From Synechococcus sp. WH 7805 (GTDB lineage Bacteria; Cyanobacteriota; Cyanobacteriia; PCC-6307; Cyanobiaceae), in NCBI RefSeq assembly GCF_000153285.1, contig NZ_CH724168.1, forward strand, positions 703,854 through 767,853: a stretch of 64,000 nt of DNA. Direction: 5' to 3'. The position numbers and the translations under genes are program-made. Shown one piece after another: positions 18,184-27,309 of the stretch. How positions within the stretch are numbered: position 1 is the first letter of the stretch; every line of letters starts with the position of its first letter. A model generated the notes under the pieces. The model did no database searches. It was not told the DNA's origin and saw only the letters and a program-made list of their open reading frames with translations.

Positions 18184-19992
18184 ATGCCGTTCTCTGTTGC
18201 TCCAGCACGAAGTCCGGCCGCACTCAGCCGTCTGATTCTCCACTTGAGGCCTTATCGGCGGAGAGTCTGGGTGGCGGCAAGCTGTTCAGTGATCAACAAG
18301 ATCTTCGACCTCGCTCCGCCAGTGCTGATCGGCCTTGCGGTGGATGTTGTCGTCCAGCAGGACACGTCCTGGCTGGCGAAACTCGGTGCGACAACGGTGC
18401 CGACCCAGCTCACGGTGCTGGCTGGGATGTCCTTCATCGTCTGGACAGCTGAATCGCTCTTTGAGTACTTATATGGAGTGCTCTGGCGAAATCTCGCCCA
18501 ATCCACGCAGCACAGTCTTCGGCTTGAGGCCTACGACCATCTCCAGAAGTTGGAGATGGATTTTTTTGAGCGCGACAGCAGCGGCCGGCTGCTGACCGTT
18601 CTCAATGACGACATCAACCAGCTCGAGCGCTTTCTTGATCACGGTGCCAACGAAATCCTGCATCTGATCACAACCGTTTTGCTGGTAGGAGGCGCCATGA
18701 CCGTTGTGGCTCCAGGGGTGGCGCTCTTCAGCTTTCTGCCCATTCCAGTGATTCTCTGGGGATCCCTGCGTTTTCAACGCCAGCTGGCTCCGCGCTACCG
18801 GGAGGTTCGTGAACGGGCCGGCAACCTGGCAGCCCGACTCAGCAACAACCTAGGGGGAATGCTCACCATCAAGAGCTTCGCCAACGAGGCCTGGGAGATG
18901 GAGCAACTGCGGGAGGAGAGCAATGCTTACCGGCACTGCAACCGCAGCGCCATTCGCATCTCGGCTGCCTTCATCCCCCTCATTCGCTTTGCGATCTTGT
19001 TCGCGTTCCTGGCAATCCTCCTGATCGGAGGTCTCCAGGCGTGGCAAGGCGTGATCGCTGTTGGCACCTACAGCTTTCTGGTATTCATCACCCAGCGATT
19101 GCTTTGGCCTCTCACCACGCTCGGCCGCACGCTTGATGATTACCAGCGGTCCATGGCCTCCACCCACCGGGTACTGGATCTGATCGACACACCGATCCGG
19201 ATCGCTGGAGGCAACCGGACGCTGGATCAAGCCCGCATCCGGGGCGAAGTGCGTTATCAGGCCGTGAACTTCTCGTACCGGGACCGGCCACCTCTCCTGA
19301 ATCACTTCGATCTGACCATCAAGGCAGGAAGCACCCTGGGGATTGTCGGCGCGACCGGATCAGGGAAAAGCTCTCTCGTGAAACTTCTGCTGCGTCTGTA
19401 TCCCCTGAGCGGAGGCCAGATCCTTCTCGATGACATCCCGATCGATCAATTGCAACTGGGTGACCTGCGGCGAGCGATCGCTCTCGTCAGCCAGGACATC
19501 TACTTGTTTCATGGCACCGTGAGGGACAACATCGCCTATGCGGCTCCGGAGGCCACCGAAGCGGCGGTGCGTGAATCGGCCCGACAGGCCGAAGCGCTCG
19601 ACTTCATCGACGCCCTCCCGGATGGATTTGACACGGTGGTGGGCGAACGAGGCCAGAGGCTCTCGGGTGGTCAGCGTCAGCGCATCGCCCTCGCACGGGC
19701 CATCCTGAAAGATGCGCCGATCCTGGTGCTCGATGAGGCCACAGCCGCCGTTGATAACGACACTGAAGCGGCGATCCAGCGATCCCTGATGCACATCACC
19801 GCCAACCGCACCACACTGGTGATTGCCCATCGCCTCAGCACGGTGCGTCATGCCGATCGAATCGTCGTCATGGATCAGGGACGCATCGTTGAAGACGGAA
19901 CCCATGATCAACTTCTGCATCAGCCAGGTGCCTATGCGGACCTTTGGCGCGTGCAAGCCGGTCTCCGAAGCGACGAAGCTCTGGTCCTCTAA
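18184..19992 (+). CDS. ABC exporter half-transporter (permease fused to ATPase)
   Basis: A 602-residue type IV ABC exporter half. The N-terminal membrane domain (about residues 20-310, six hydrophobic segments) carries the family's EAYDHLQKLEMDFFE coupling region. The ATPase domain has Walker A GATGSGKSS (near 389), Q loop VSQDIYLF, signature LSGGQ (near 493), Walker B ILVLDEATA (near 514) and the H-loop histidine in AHRLS. It resembles lipid/multidrug exporters of the MsbA/MdlB type and should act as a homodimer. Substrate unknown. It lies 12 bases upstream of the antiporter gene. Confidence 0.92.
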   Translation: MPFSVAPARSPAALSRLILHLRPYRRRVWVAASCSVINKIFDLAPPVLIGLAVDVVVQQDTSWLAKLGATTVPTQLTVLAGMSFIVWTAESLFEYLYGVLWRNLAQSTQHSLRLEAYDHLQKLEMDFFERDSSGRLLTVLNDDINQLERFLDHGANEILHLITTVLLVGGAMTVVAPGVALFSFLPIPVILWGSLRFQRQLAPRYREVRERAGNLAARLSNNLGGMLTIKSFANEAWEMEQLREESNAYRHCNRSAIRISAAFIPLIRFAILFAFLAILLIGGLQAWQGVIAVGTYSFLVFITQRLLWPLTTLGRTLDDYQRSMASTHRVLDLIDTPIRIAGGNRTLDQARIRGEVRYQAVNFSYRDRPPLLNHFDLTIKAGSTLGIVGATGSGKSSLVKLLLRLYPLSGGQILLDDIPIDQLQLGDLRRAIALVSQDIYLFHGTVRDNIAYAAPEATEAAVRESARQAEALDFIDALPDGFDTVVGERGQRLSGGQRQRIALARAILKDAPILVLDEATAAVDNDTEAAIQRSLMHITANRTTLVIAHRLSTVRHADRIVVMDQGRIVEDGTHDQLLHQPGAYADLWRVQAGLRSDEALVL

Positions 19993-20004
19993 TCGCAGGA
20001 GCTG

Positions 20005-22110
20005 ATGTCAGCTTCAATACATCACATGATGGAGCATCCGCTGGGCATTTTCGCCCTGCTGGTGGCCATCGCCGTGCTGGTGCCACCTCTCACCAGACGC
20101 CTGCGACTACCAGACCTCGTGGGCCTTTTGGCAGCAGGCGTTTTGGTGGGTCCCCACTGCCTGCAATGGCTTGATGCCCAGGGAGAAACCATCACCCTGC
20201 TCTCCGACATCGGCGCGATCTACCTGCTGTTCACCGTCGGGCTGGAGATCGATCTCGAGGAATTCAACCGCGTCAAAAACCGCTCGGTGGGATTCGGTTT
20301 GTTGGTGTTTGCCTTCGGCGTCGCCACAGGGGTCGGTATCGGCCAGCTTTTTGGTTTCTCCCTGGTCCCCAGCCTGCTCCTCGGGGCTCTGATGGCAACG
20401 CACACCCCCCTTGGCTACCCGATCGTGCGCAGCTATGGAGCCCAGCGTGATGAGTCGGTAATCGTCAGCGTTGGCAGCACAATCCTCACGGATATCGCCG
20501 CGTTGCTCCTGCTCGCTGTCGCCCTGGGTCTTGGTCGCGGAAACCTCACAGCAGCGGGGATGACAGGGTTGTTCGCCAGCATCGCGCTTTTCTCTCTGGG
20601 GGTGGTCTGGGCGATCCGATGGCTCGGACGACGTCTCTGGATGCGAAGCATCACCGATGAAAACCGAGTTTTTCTCACAGTGTTGCTTGCTCTGTTCATC
20701 GCCTCACTTGGCGCTGAACTCGCAGGTGTCGAAAAAATTGTGGGCGCTTTTCTCGCCGGACTAGCCGTTAATTCCGTGTTGCCGGAAGGGAGAGTGAAGG
20801 AGCAGGTGATCTTCGTCGGTGGGGCACTCTTCATTCCCATCTTCTTCATCCACCTTGGGCTGCTGCTCAATCTCAGTGACCTCGCCGCGAGCGTGAACAC
20901 GCTCGACTTCACCGCGTTGATGCTGATTGGGGCTCTTGGCTGCAAGGCCCTGGCCGCTGTGATCGCCGGCCGCTGGTTCCGGTACAGCAACAATCAGATC
21001 TTGCTGATGTGGTCCCTGGCGATGCCGAAGGTGGCCGCCACCCTGGCCACAGCCTTCGTGGGATTTCAAGCCGGACTGCTTGATGCCACGGTGCTGAACA
21101 GTGTGCTCGCCGTGATGGTGGTGACGGCGACCCTTGGCCCGACCCTGACCACCCGCTCCGTTGTGGCGCTGATGGAACCAGATGAGAGCAGCTCCAATCC
21201 GATCCTCAGCGGCTCAGCAAGGAATGAAACCGCCAACACGCGCATCCGAGCCGTGGTCCGAAGGCCCCTGAACGTGGTTGTGCCCATCTCGAATCCAGAC
21301 ACAGAGAGGCGCCTTCTGACCATTGCTGCACGCTTGCTCAAAGGAGACGATGCCAAGAGCGGACAGCTGCTGCCCCTGGCCCTGGTCAGCCCCAATCTCG
21401 AGGATGCAAGAGGTGGTCTGAACAGAGCCCTGGCCGCGGCACGAGAGCGCCTCAAAGAGGCGTCAGTGATCGGCAACCACCTCTCGGTGAACACACGGTG
21501 CTTACTCCGATTGGATGAGGACATCCCTGGCGGCATGAGCCGCAGCGCCCTTGAGCAAGGAGCCGATTTACTTCTGATAGGTGCTGGCCGTCCCGATCGC
21601 TTGCGCAACTGGCTCTTCGGCGACTTGGTGGATGGAGTCTGCAGAACGGCGCATTGTCCCGTGGTGGTGGTGAATCTGAAGGAAGAGACCGAGACGGAAT
21701 TCCGCAGAATCCTTGTTCCAATCAAGGATCTCTCCTCCAATGCGCGGGAACAGTTCGAGCTGGCATTGCGCCTTCAGGGCAGCGCAGGGGAGACCAATGG
21801 CGCAAGAATCACCCTCCTCCACATTCATGACCCTCGCTTCAATCGGCATGACCGATCTTGGATGCGTGAAGAACTGCTCAGTTGGTCTGCTCGGGACGAC
21901 GCCGAAGGACTTGATCTGCGCATTGAACTCTGCGAAGGGCCTGGAATCGATCGATTCATTCACGTCCAGAGCCGTAATCACGATCTGGTGATCCTGCGCT
22001 CTCAGCGACGGCGAGTTGCAGGTCTGCCGATCCCTGCCAGTGACCGCACAAGCAATCTGGTGAACCAGCTGAAGTGCGCTTCCTTGGTGGTCAGCGACCC
22101 CCTGCACTAA
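20005..22110 (+). CDS. CPA2 cation:proton antiporter with universal-stress-type C-terminal domains
   Basis: A 701-residue Na+/H+ or K+/H+ antiporter. Residues about 10-390 form 11-13 hydrophobic segments with family signatures LPDLVGLLAAGVLVGPH, LFTVGLEIDLEEF and ALMATHTPLGYPI. The remaining 300 residues are soluble and contain two stretches resembling universal stress protein folds (LLLIGAGRP...HCPVVVVN and RRILVPIKDL...LVILRSQRRR), possibly nucleotide-sensing. Inner-membrane ion homeostasis is expected for a marine cell. The start at 20005 has an AGGAG site three bases upstream; ATG 20026 and 20029 are alternatives. Confidence 0.9.
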   Translation: MSASIHHMMEHPLGIFALLVAIAVLVPPLTRRLRLPDLVGLLAAGVLVGPHCLQWLDAQGETITLLSDIGAIYLLFTVGLEIDLEEFNRVKNRSVGFGLLVFAFGVATGVGIGQLFGFSLVPSLLLGALMATHTPLGYPIVRSYGAQRDESVIVSVGSTILTDIAALLLLAVALGLGRGNLTAAGMTGLFASIALFSLGVVWAIRWLGRRLWMRSITDENRVFLTVLLALFIASLGAELAGVEKIVGAFLAGLAVNSVLPEGRVKEQVIFVGGALFIPIFFIHLGLLLNLSDLAASVNTLDFTALMLIGALGCKALAAVIAGRWFRYSNNQILLMWSLAMPKVAATLATAFVGFQAGLLDATVLNSVLAVMVVTATLGPTLTTRSVVALMEPDESSSNPILSGSARNETANTRIRAVVRRPLNVVVPISNPDTERRLLTIAARLLKGDDAKSGQLLPLALVSPNLEDARGGLNRALAAARERLKEASVIGNHLSVNTRCLLRLDEDIPGGMSRSALEQGADLLLIGAGRPDRLRNWLFGDLVDGVCRTAHCPVVVVNLKEETETEFRRILVPIKDLSSNAREQFELALRLQGSAGETNGARITLLHIHDPRFNRHDRSWMREELLSWSARDDAEGLDLRIELCEGPGIDRFIHVQSRNHDLVILRSQRRRVAGLPIPASDRTSNLVNQLKCASLVVSDPLH

Positions 22111-22165
22111 GCAGCAACGTGAAGAAAGCCTTAAGAGCTGGGAAATAACCGCCTAAGTTAAAGGC

Positions 22166-23071
22166 ATGAACTACCGGCAGCGCGTCGGAATCAAAACCCT
22201 TCTCATGGCGGCTGCCGGAGGGCTGGCAGGAGGATTTCTGTTGGCAATTCCGCTGAGCCGAGCTCTGATGCCGGATGCGGACGCCCCGCCAATGATTCCG
22301 GTCAGCAATCCATTCTCGGCCTGGTCGGTCTTCGACAATCGCGAGATCCTGGTTTTGGGGGTGGATGAAGGAGGCGGAAACACCGACGCCATTTTCACCG
22401 TGAGGCTCGAAGCGGGCCGAACTTCGATCACCCAAATTCCTAGGGACAGTTACATCGATTCACGCAGCTTCGGTCCGCTCAAGGCCAATGCCTTGTTTGC
22501 TCGTGGTGGCGCGGACGCCGTGAAGAAGGAACTTTCACGGCTGATGGGACGTCCGATCGACCATCACATCCTTGTGAATCTGGAAGGAATCCGCACCCTG
22601 AGCAATCTGGTGGGCGGCGTGGAAGTGGATGTTCCCAAACGGCTTTACTACCGCGACAACAGCCAGGGTTTGCTGATCGATCTACAGCCGGGCCCCCAAG
22701 TGCTCCGCGGCCGTGAGCTGGAGGGATTCCTGCGCTGGCGCCATGACGGGGAAGGAGACCTCGGACGACTCGAACGTCAAAAGCTGGTTCTGAAAAGCCT
22801 GTTCAGCACCCTGACGAAACCCCAGCATCTGCTGAAGCTCCCAGCGCTGATCAAGGCGGCGGGCCGCAATCTCGACACAGATCTCGGCGCGATGGAACTG
22901 GGGGGGTTGATCACGGCGATGGGTCTCACCGAACTGGAAACCGAACGGCTACCGGCGCGACCCTTCTATCGCAATGGAATCAGTTATCTGGAGACGGAGT
23001 GGCCGGGTGAGAGGCCCCGGGGCAGCGATGCCACTGAGTCCAGCAGCTGGCGCTATCGCTTTCTGTTCTGA
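22166..23071 (+). CDS. LytR/CpsA/Psr (LCP) family protein
   Basis: A 301-residue LCP protein, expected to transfer undecaprenyl-pyrophosphate-linked glycans to the cell wall or to act on polyprenyl phosphates. A cytosolic basic start precedes one membrane helix (about residues 11-32); the rest faces the periplasm. LCP features: VLGVDEGGGNTDAIF, ITQIPRDSY with the catalytic-site PRD arginine at about residue 92, the GGVEVDVP strand, and LRWRHDGEGDLGRLERQ with the second arginine cluster. It is followed by a decayed gene on the opposite strand. A second, more diverged LCP protein lies at 50397. Confidence 0.88.
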   Translation: MNYRQRVGIKTLLMAAAGGLAGGFLLAIPLSRALMPDADAPPMIPVSNPFSAWSVFDNREILVLGVDEGGGNTDAIFTVRLEAGRTSITQIPRDSYIDSRSFGPLKANALFARGGADAVKKELSRLMGRPIDHHILVNLEGIRTLSNLVGGVEVDVPKRLYYRDNSQGLLIDLQPGPQVLRGRELEGFLRWRHDGEGDLGRLERQKLVLKSLFSTLTKPQHLLKLPALIKAAGRNLDTDLGAMELGGLITAMGLTELETERLPARPFYRNGISYLETEWPGERPRGSDATESSSWRYRFLF

Positions 23072-23089
23072 GCCAAAGGCAGAGGAGAA

Positions 23090-23683
23090 AACCACACTGT
23101 CGGAGATGTCAGGAATGGATTGGACAGCAATCTGCTGCGACAGAGTCTTCGACTGGGTCACAGCATCCTGATCACCTGTGCCATCGAAGGCGATCTTGGC
23201 TTCCGTCACCTTCAGCTTGCGCTTGAGATCGTCGATCTGGAAGGTTCAATCGAGTTGTTCGGTTTCGATACCAAGCTTGATCTCCTGAAACTTTGCGATT
23301 TCATCTTTGCGCTGGATCTCGATGTCATCCAGCTTGGCCAGAGCCGTGTCCAGGGCTGCCTTGGCAGTGGCGATGCGCAGTGCATCGCGTTGGTTGAGCT
23401 TCTCGTTCTGAAGGATCAGCTGCTCGAGATTGCCTTTCTGCTGCTCGAGCTGCCGTTCCAGACGCCCTGACCTTCCACCTGGGTCGGGACAGGCCAAAAA
23501 ATCAGCCAAAGACCCAATAAACCGCCGATGCCAACCAAAAACGTCCCCACCTGCTGGTGGTCAGAGAGGCCACTCAAGCGACCTCTGAGTCGTTCAACCC
23601 GGCTGGATGTCGTCAAAAAAACATCCTGCTGCTGACTCGCGACTGCCGCTTCAGGCGGGAGGACAGTTCAAACAAACGGCAGC
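23090..23683 (-). pseudogene. decayed HlyD-family periplasmic adaptor (membrane fusion protein) gene
   Basis: The 615-base gap between the LCP gene and the psbP-like gene contains minus-strand fragments of one protein in different frames. First, about 23616-23464 encodes a basic start, then DHQQVGTFLVGIGG, a membrane helix and WPVPTQVEGQG, the pattern of HlyD-type N-termini. After a frame change, about 23464-23246 encodes a coiled coil (ERQLEQQKGNLEQLILQNEK, later KLDDIEIQRKDEIAKFQEIK) ending at a TGA. In a third frame, from about 23245, FQIDDLKRKLKVTEAKIAFD continues it. The lipoyl half-motifs are missing, so deletions accompany the frameshifts. It resembles adaptor subunits of type I or NHLM-type bacteriocin exporters; no partner ABC protein or peptide gene is nearby. 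The family call is from pattern, not from a search. Confidence 0.6.
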
Positions 23684-23686
23684 AAC

Positions 23687-24241
23687 TCAGATCAGCAGGG
23701 TGAAGGAGGTGATCACTGACTCGAACAAACCCTGCACTTTTGTCCAGCGTTCCTCGTTGGTGCTGGTGGCCAGGGTGTAAAGGCGACCGCGATCGACCAC
23801 GACAGTGGCCAGCTCGTGTCGATCACGGTCCTGAAGATGAACCGCGTATTCCAGGTCATAAAACGTATGACCGTCGCTCTCCCGTTCACGCGCTTCGATG
23901 AGATCTGCCTCACGGCCACTGCCGTCCGGAGCAATCACGTCCCGGCGGAGTCGTTCGCCAACGGCAACGGCACTACCCAGCTCTTCAAGGTCATCGTCTG
24001 GATCCACATCCGAGACCACCAGGCTGACGGTCTCATCGCTATTGATCAGATCGTGAAAGACCACCTGCGGCCCCCCGGTCACGGCCACGCGAGTCCACCC
24101 GGTCGGATAGAGGAAGGCATAACGTCCATCTGGGCTCTTGAAGGAGTTGAGCCCCGCCCCCGCTCCGCTGCAAGCGGTCAGCATCAAGATGCAGAGCAGT
24201 GCGCACAACGTTCTGAGCGAAGAGTGCAGCGAAAAACGCAT
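23687..24241 (-). CDS. psbP: PsbP-like (CyanoP) photosystem II lipoprotein
   Basis: A 184-residue lipoprotein: the signal peptide ends in the lipobox LTAC (cysteine at about residue 24), placing it on the lumenal or periplasmic membrane face. The mature part shows PsbP features: FKSPDGRYAFLYPTGWTRV, VVFHDLINSDETVSLVVS, and the C-terminal GRLYTLATSTNEERWTKVQG. CyanoP assists early photosystem II assembly. ATG 24241 is the natural start for the signal peptide. The decayed adaptor gene is downstream on the same strand, and recR diverges on the other side. Confidence 0.9.
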   Translation of the reverse strand: MRFSLHSSLRTLCALLCILMLTACSGAGAGLNSFKSPDGRYAFLYPTGWTRVAVTGGPQVVFHDLINSDETVSLVVSDVDPDDDLEELGSAVAVGERLRRDVIAPDGSGREADLIEARERESDGHTFYDLEYAVHLQDRDRHELATVVVDRGRLYTLATSTNEERWTKVQGLFESVITSFTLLI

Positions 24242-24315
24242 CGGGCCATCGTCAGGATGTGGCCATTCTGCCCGCGCAAATGCCTGCCTAGATTTCAGAC
24301 ACTTGCCAAAGAGTT

Positions 24316-24915
24316 CTGAGCGGCTTCACCCGCCCACTGGCACGGCTGATCGATCAATTCGAGCGGTTGCCTGGTATCGGACCACGCACTGCCCAGCGAC
24401 TGGCCCTGCATCTGCTTCGCCAACCGGAGGAGCAGATCCACAGTTTTGCCAATGCACTCTTGGCAGCGCGAACGGAGGTCGGCCAATGCCAGACCTGCCA
24501 CCACCTCAGCGCAGAGCCAATCTGTGAGATCTGCCGCAATCCCGAACGGTCCAACGGCCAGATCTGTGTTGTGGCCGATTCACGCGATCTCCTGGCGCTA
24601 GAGCGCACACGGGAATTTTCCGGCCACTATCACGTTCTTGGAGGCCTGATCTCGCCCATGGATGGAATCGGACCCGACCTGCTTCAGATCTCCAGCTTGG
24701 TGAAAAGGGTTGCAGCCAGCAACACCGAAGAAGTGATCCTTGCCCTCACACCCAGCGTGGAAGGAGACACCACGAGCCTCTATGTGGCTCGGCTGCTGAA
24801 ACCTTTCACCACGGTGAGCCGAATCGCCTACGGACTCCCGGTGGGCAGCGAACTGGAATACGCCGACGAGGTCACCCTCAGCCGGGCGCTCGAAGGGCGA
24901 AGGGCTGTCGAGTGA
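24316..24915 (+). CDS. recR: recombination mediator protein RecR (apparent CTG start)
   Basis: A 199-residue RecR, part of the RecFOR pathway for loading RecA on gapped DNA. It shows the helix-hairpin-helix [16 protein letters not shown], a four-cysteine zinc site (CQTC...CEIC), and a Toprim domain with [14 protein letters not shown] and [11 protein letters not shown]. The family N-terminus [21 protein letters not shown] begins immediately after CTG 24316, and no ATG, GTG or TTG precedes it in frame after the TAG at 24289. The first ordinary start codon, TTG 24367, would delete the first helix. The length from CTG matches the family (about 200). ATT 24292 is another rare candidate. The stop lies one base before the lipA start. 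Confidence 0.92.
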   Translation: MSGFTRPLARLIDQFERLPGIGPRTAQRLALHLLRQPEEQIHSFANALLAARTEVGQCQTCHHLSAEPICEICRNPERSNGQICVVADSRDLLALERTREFSGHYHVLGGLISPMDGIGPDLLQISSLVKRVAASNTEEVILALTPSVEGDTTSLYVARLLKPFTTVSRIAYGLPVGSELEYADEVTLSRALEGRRAVE

Positions 24916-24916
24916 C

Positions 24917-25825
24917 ATGGGTCAGATCAGTCGCTATTCCTCCATCCCACCGAGGGAACGTCTACCCGAATGGTTGCGGCGATCCGTAGGCGACGCCTCC
25001 GCGATCGAACGTGTTCAGACCCTTGTGAAATCCAACGCTCTTCACACCATCTGTGAAGAAGGACGCTGCCCGAATCGGGGCGAGTGTTATGCCGCCGGCA
25101 CGGCCACATTTCTGCTGGGTGGGTCCATCTGCACCCGCAGTTGTGCGTTCTGTCAGGTGGACAAGGGCCGGGCCCCCGAAGCCCTGAACCCCTTGGAAGC
25201 AGAGCGGGTGGCGGATGCCGTGATCACTATGGAGCTGCGTTATGTGGTGCTCACCGCAGTCGCCCGAGACGATCTTGAGGACCATGGAGCATCCCTCTTC
25301 ACCAGTGCCATGGAGGCGATCCGACAGCGCAATCCGTTGATCGCGATCGAGGTGCTCACTCCAGACTTCTGGGGCGGGCGGCCAGACCAGCGCGAAGGAG
25401 TCCAGGTCCAGCGGCAGCGATTGAAAACGGTTCTGGATGCCCTACCCATCTGCTTCAACCACAATCTGGAAACCGTTGAGCGATTGCAGGGCGAAGTGAG
25501 ACGGGGAGCGACCTATGAACGCTCGCTTGGATTGCTGGCCGCTGCGAAGGAACTCGCACCTGAGATTCCCACCAAGAGCGGACTGATGCTCGGGCTAGGC
25601 GAGACCCGGGAGGAGGTGATCCAAACCATGGAGCACCTCCGCTCTGTGAACTGCCAGCGCCTGACCATCGGTCAGTACATGCGGCCTTCCCTGGCCCACA
25701 TTCCCGTCGCCCGCTACTGGCATCCGGATGAATTCGCGGAACTGGGGACTATCGCCAGGGAGCTTGGCTTCTCCGTAGTGCGCAGCGCACCACTGGTGCG
25801 CAGCAGTTATCACGCCGCGGCCTGA
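24917..25825 (+). CDS. lipA: lipoyl synthase
   Basis: Radical-SAM enzyme inserting two sulfurs into octanoyl groups on lipoyl-dependent enzymes. The 302-residue product has the auxiliary cluster cysteines [12 protein letters not shown] (about residues 46-57) and the radical-SAM motif CTRSCAFC (about 72-79), followed by [15 protein letters not shown] and EVLTPDFWG. It ends with the conserved VRSSYHA, whose serine ligates the auxiliary cluster. Starts one base after recR and overlaps the convergent gene by 16 bases at its 3' end. Cyanobacteria commonly carry two lipA copies; only this one is in the window. Confidence 0.96.
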   Translation: MGQISRYSSIPPRERLPEWLRRSVGDASAIERVQTLVKSNALHTICEEGRCPNRGECYAAGTATFLLGGSICTRSCAFCQVDKGRAPEALNPLEAERVADAVITMELRYVVLTAVARDDLEDHGASLFTSAMEAIRQRNPLIAIEVLTPDFWGGRPDQREGVQVQRQRLKTVLDALPICFNHNLETVERLQGEVRRGATYERSLGLLAAAKELAPEIPTKSGLMLGLGETREEVIQTMEHLRSVNCQRLTIGQYMRPSLAHIPVARYWHPDEFAELGTIARELGFSVVRSAPLVRSSYHAAA

Positions 25826-26307
25826 GCACGCCAACGCCCAAGAGCGCCTTCGAGCACAACAGCACAGTCGCCCACCATCAGTTCACCTGCACCGCCCCAC
25901 ACCATGCGCAGAGGGAGATCCAAAAGAGCAGCCTGCACCTCCCGCACCGACTGGAATCCCTTGGCCTGGAAGTAGCGGACCAGTCGCCGATGCTGACGCT
26001 CGTCATCTCTGATGGCGAGCAAGCGGGCACGGCGGCACGGGGTGGCTTCAAGGGCCCAGGCCATAGTCGCGGCCCAGATCAGATCAGCGCATCCCGCCGG
26101 TGCACCGGGGAGAACACGCAGCGTGTCGAGCTGAAGTCCACCGGAGCGTCCATAGGCCCAGGCTTTCATCTCCCCGAGCAACTGCAGCCTCTCCTCGCTG
26201 GAGCGGGCCACCACAAGACGCAGACTCCACAGGCCCAGGGGACGTCCCACCTGCAACCTCAGCAACAGGTCGCGGCTGCAAGCCTCGCGTTCAAGTTGAT
26301 CCAGCAT
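25810..26307 (-). CDS. conserved hypothetical protein, possibly acetyltransferase-like
   Basis: A 165-residue cytosolic protein with no membrane segment. Recognisable stretches are [39 protein letters not shown] followed by [15 protein letters not shown], and a tail [17 protein letters not shown]. The 'RLVRYFxxxGF' segment resembles the end of GNAT acetyltransferase domains, but the acetyl-CoA P-loop is not clear, so this is only a suggestion. It is the last gene of the lysA-cdaA-uppS-bioB-trhO-GST unit, four bases after the preceding stop, and its 3' end overlaps lipA by 16 bases. Confidence 0.7.
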   Translation of the reverse strand: MLDQLEREACSRDLLLRLQVGRPLGLWSLRLVVARSSEERLQLLGEMKAWAYGRSGGLQLDTLRVLPGAPAGCADLIWAATMAWALEATPCRRARLLAIRDDERQHRRLVRYFQAKGFQSVREVQAALLDLPLRMVWGGAGELMVGDCAVVLEGALGRWRAQAAA

Positions 26308-26311
26308 TGGC

Positions 26312-27307
26312 TCAGTCTGAGGGGTAAGAGGTGACCGAGGTCACCGCCTCAACAGGCAAGGCGCCATAGAGGTGGGGGAACAGCTCTCCACTGGGAACGG
26401 CATCAGCGCGCAAGGGGGCCTGAATCTGCATCGGATCCACGGTGAGCAAGCGAACATCACCGGCATCAGCGTAAAAACGCCGAAAGGTATCGGGTATCTG
26501 GTCTCGCCAGGACAGGTGAATGAAACCCACCTGTTCCAAAGACAACCCTCGGGTTGAGGTGGAGTAGTGGCCGCAACGCTCGGCCTGCGACCAGTCCTCT
26601 GCAAGAGCCAGATGGAACAGAGGTTGGTCCTTGGGTACGGCAATGGCGTCGGCTGGGAAATGGGGCTGATGCCCCCCTGGAGCCCATGGATCGGCCCGTT
26701 GCATCAAGCGTTCAAATCCAGGGTTGTCGAGGAAGCCCTGCAACCAGCCGCGCAGGCCCTTCAACCCCTGATCACTGTCGAATCCCTGCGGATCGGCAAT
26801 CCGCCACTGACGCACAAATGGGAACAAGGCCCCATCCGCCAGCGAACATCCACCGTCGAGAAGCCAGCCTCCATGGCCGTCGATCCGCTGCGACCAGCGA
26901 TGGAGAATCTCCAGACCAGCCTGTTGGTGGTGTTCTTTGCAGGCTCCGGGATAACGATCTGTGTATTTGAAGCGATCCAGATGATGCTTGAACACACCAT
27001 CGTTGGCGTTGATCAGATCACGGATCTCGGCTTGCTGCTTGAGGCACTGCCGACGGGCGAGGTCGCGGGGATCAGCCTGGTGCAGAGCCCAGTGGATCAC
27101 ATCCGCACTTTCATCGACGGTCGTCCCGTCGGAGAGCACAAGAACAGGAACGGTCCCTTTCGGCGACCTCTCCAGCATGGCGGCGGGCTTCGCCTTGAGT
27201 TCCACCTCCCTCCATCGCACCAGGAGGCCTGCCTCGAGAATGGCCCAGCGGGCTCGCATCGCGTAAGGACAACGCCGGAAGCTGTAGAGGATCGGCAGGG
27301 CTGTCAT
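26312..27307 (-). CDS. glutathione S-transferase fused to DUF952
   Basis: A 331-residue two-domain protein. Residues 1-75 are a thioredoxin-fold GST N-domain (FRRCPYAMRARWAI with a possible active cysteine; KGTVPVLVLSDGTTVDES). About 85-205 is a helical GST C-domain. About 235-325 matches DUF952: PLFHLALAEDW, GFIHLSW, LLTVDPMQI and GELFPHLYGALPVEAV. GST-like parts may reduce or conjugate with glutathione; the role of DUF952 is unknown. The start is ATG 27307, two bases after the trhO stop; an in-frame upstream start would overlap trhO. The frame is continuous through both domains, so the fusion is not an annotation artefact. Confidence 0.88.
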   Translation of the reverse strand: MTALPILYSFRRCPYAMRARWAILEAGLLVRWREVELKAKPAAMLERSPKGTVPVLVLSDGTTVDESADVIHWALHQADPRDLARRQCLKQQAEIRDLINANDGVFKHHLDRFKYTDRYPGACKEHHQQAGLEILHRWSQRIDGHGGWLLDGGCSLADGALFPFVRQWRIADPQGFDSDQGLKGLRGWLQGFLDNPGFERLMQRADPWAPGGHQPHFPADAIAVPKDQPLFHLALAEDWSQAERCGHYSTSTRGLSLEQVGFIHLSWRDQIPDTFRRFYADAGDVRLLTVDPMQIQAPLRADAVPSGELFPHLYGALPVEAVTSVTSYPSD

Positions 27308-27309
27308 GG

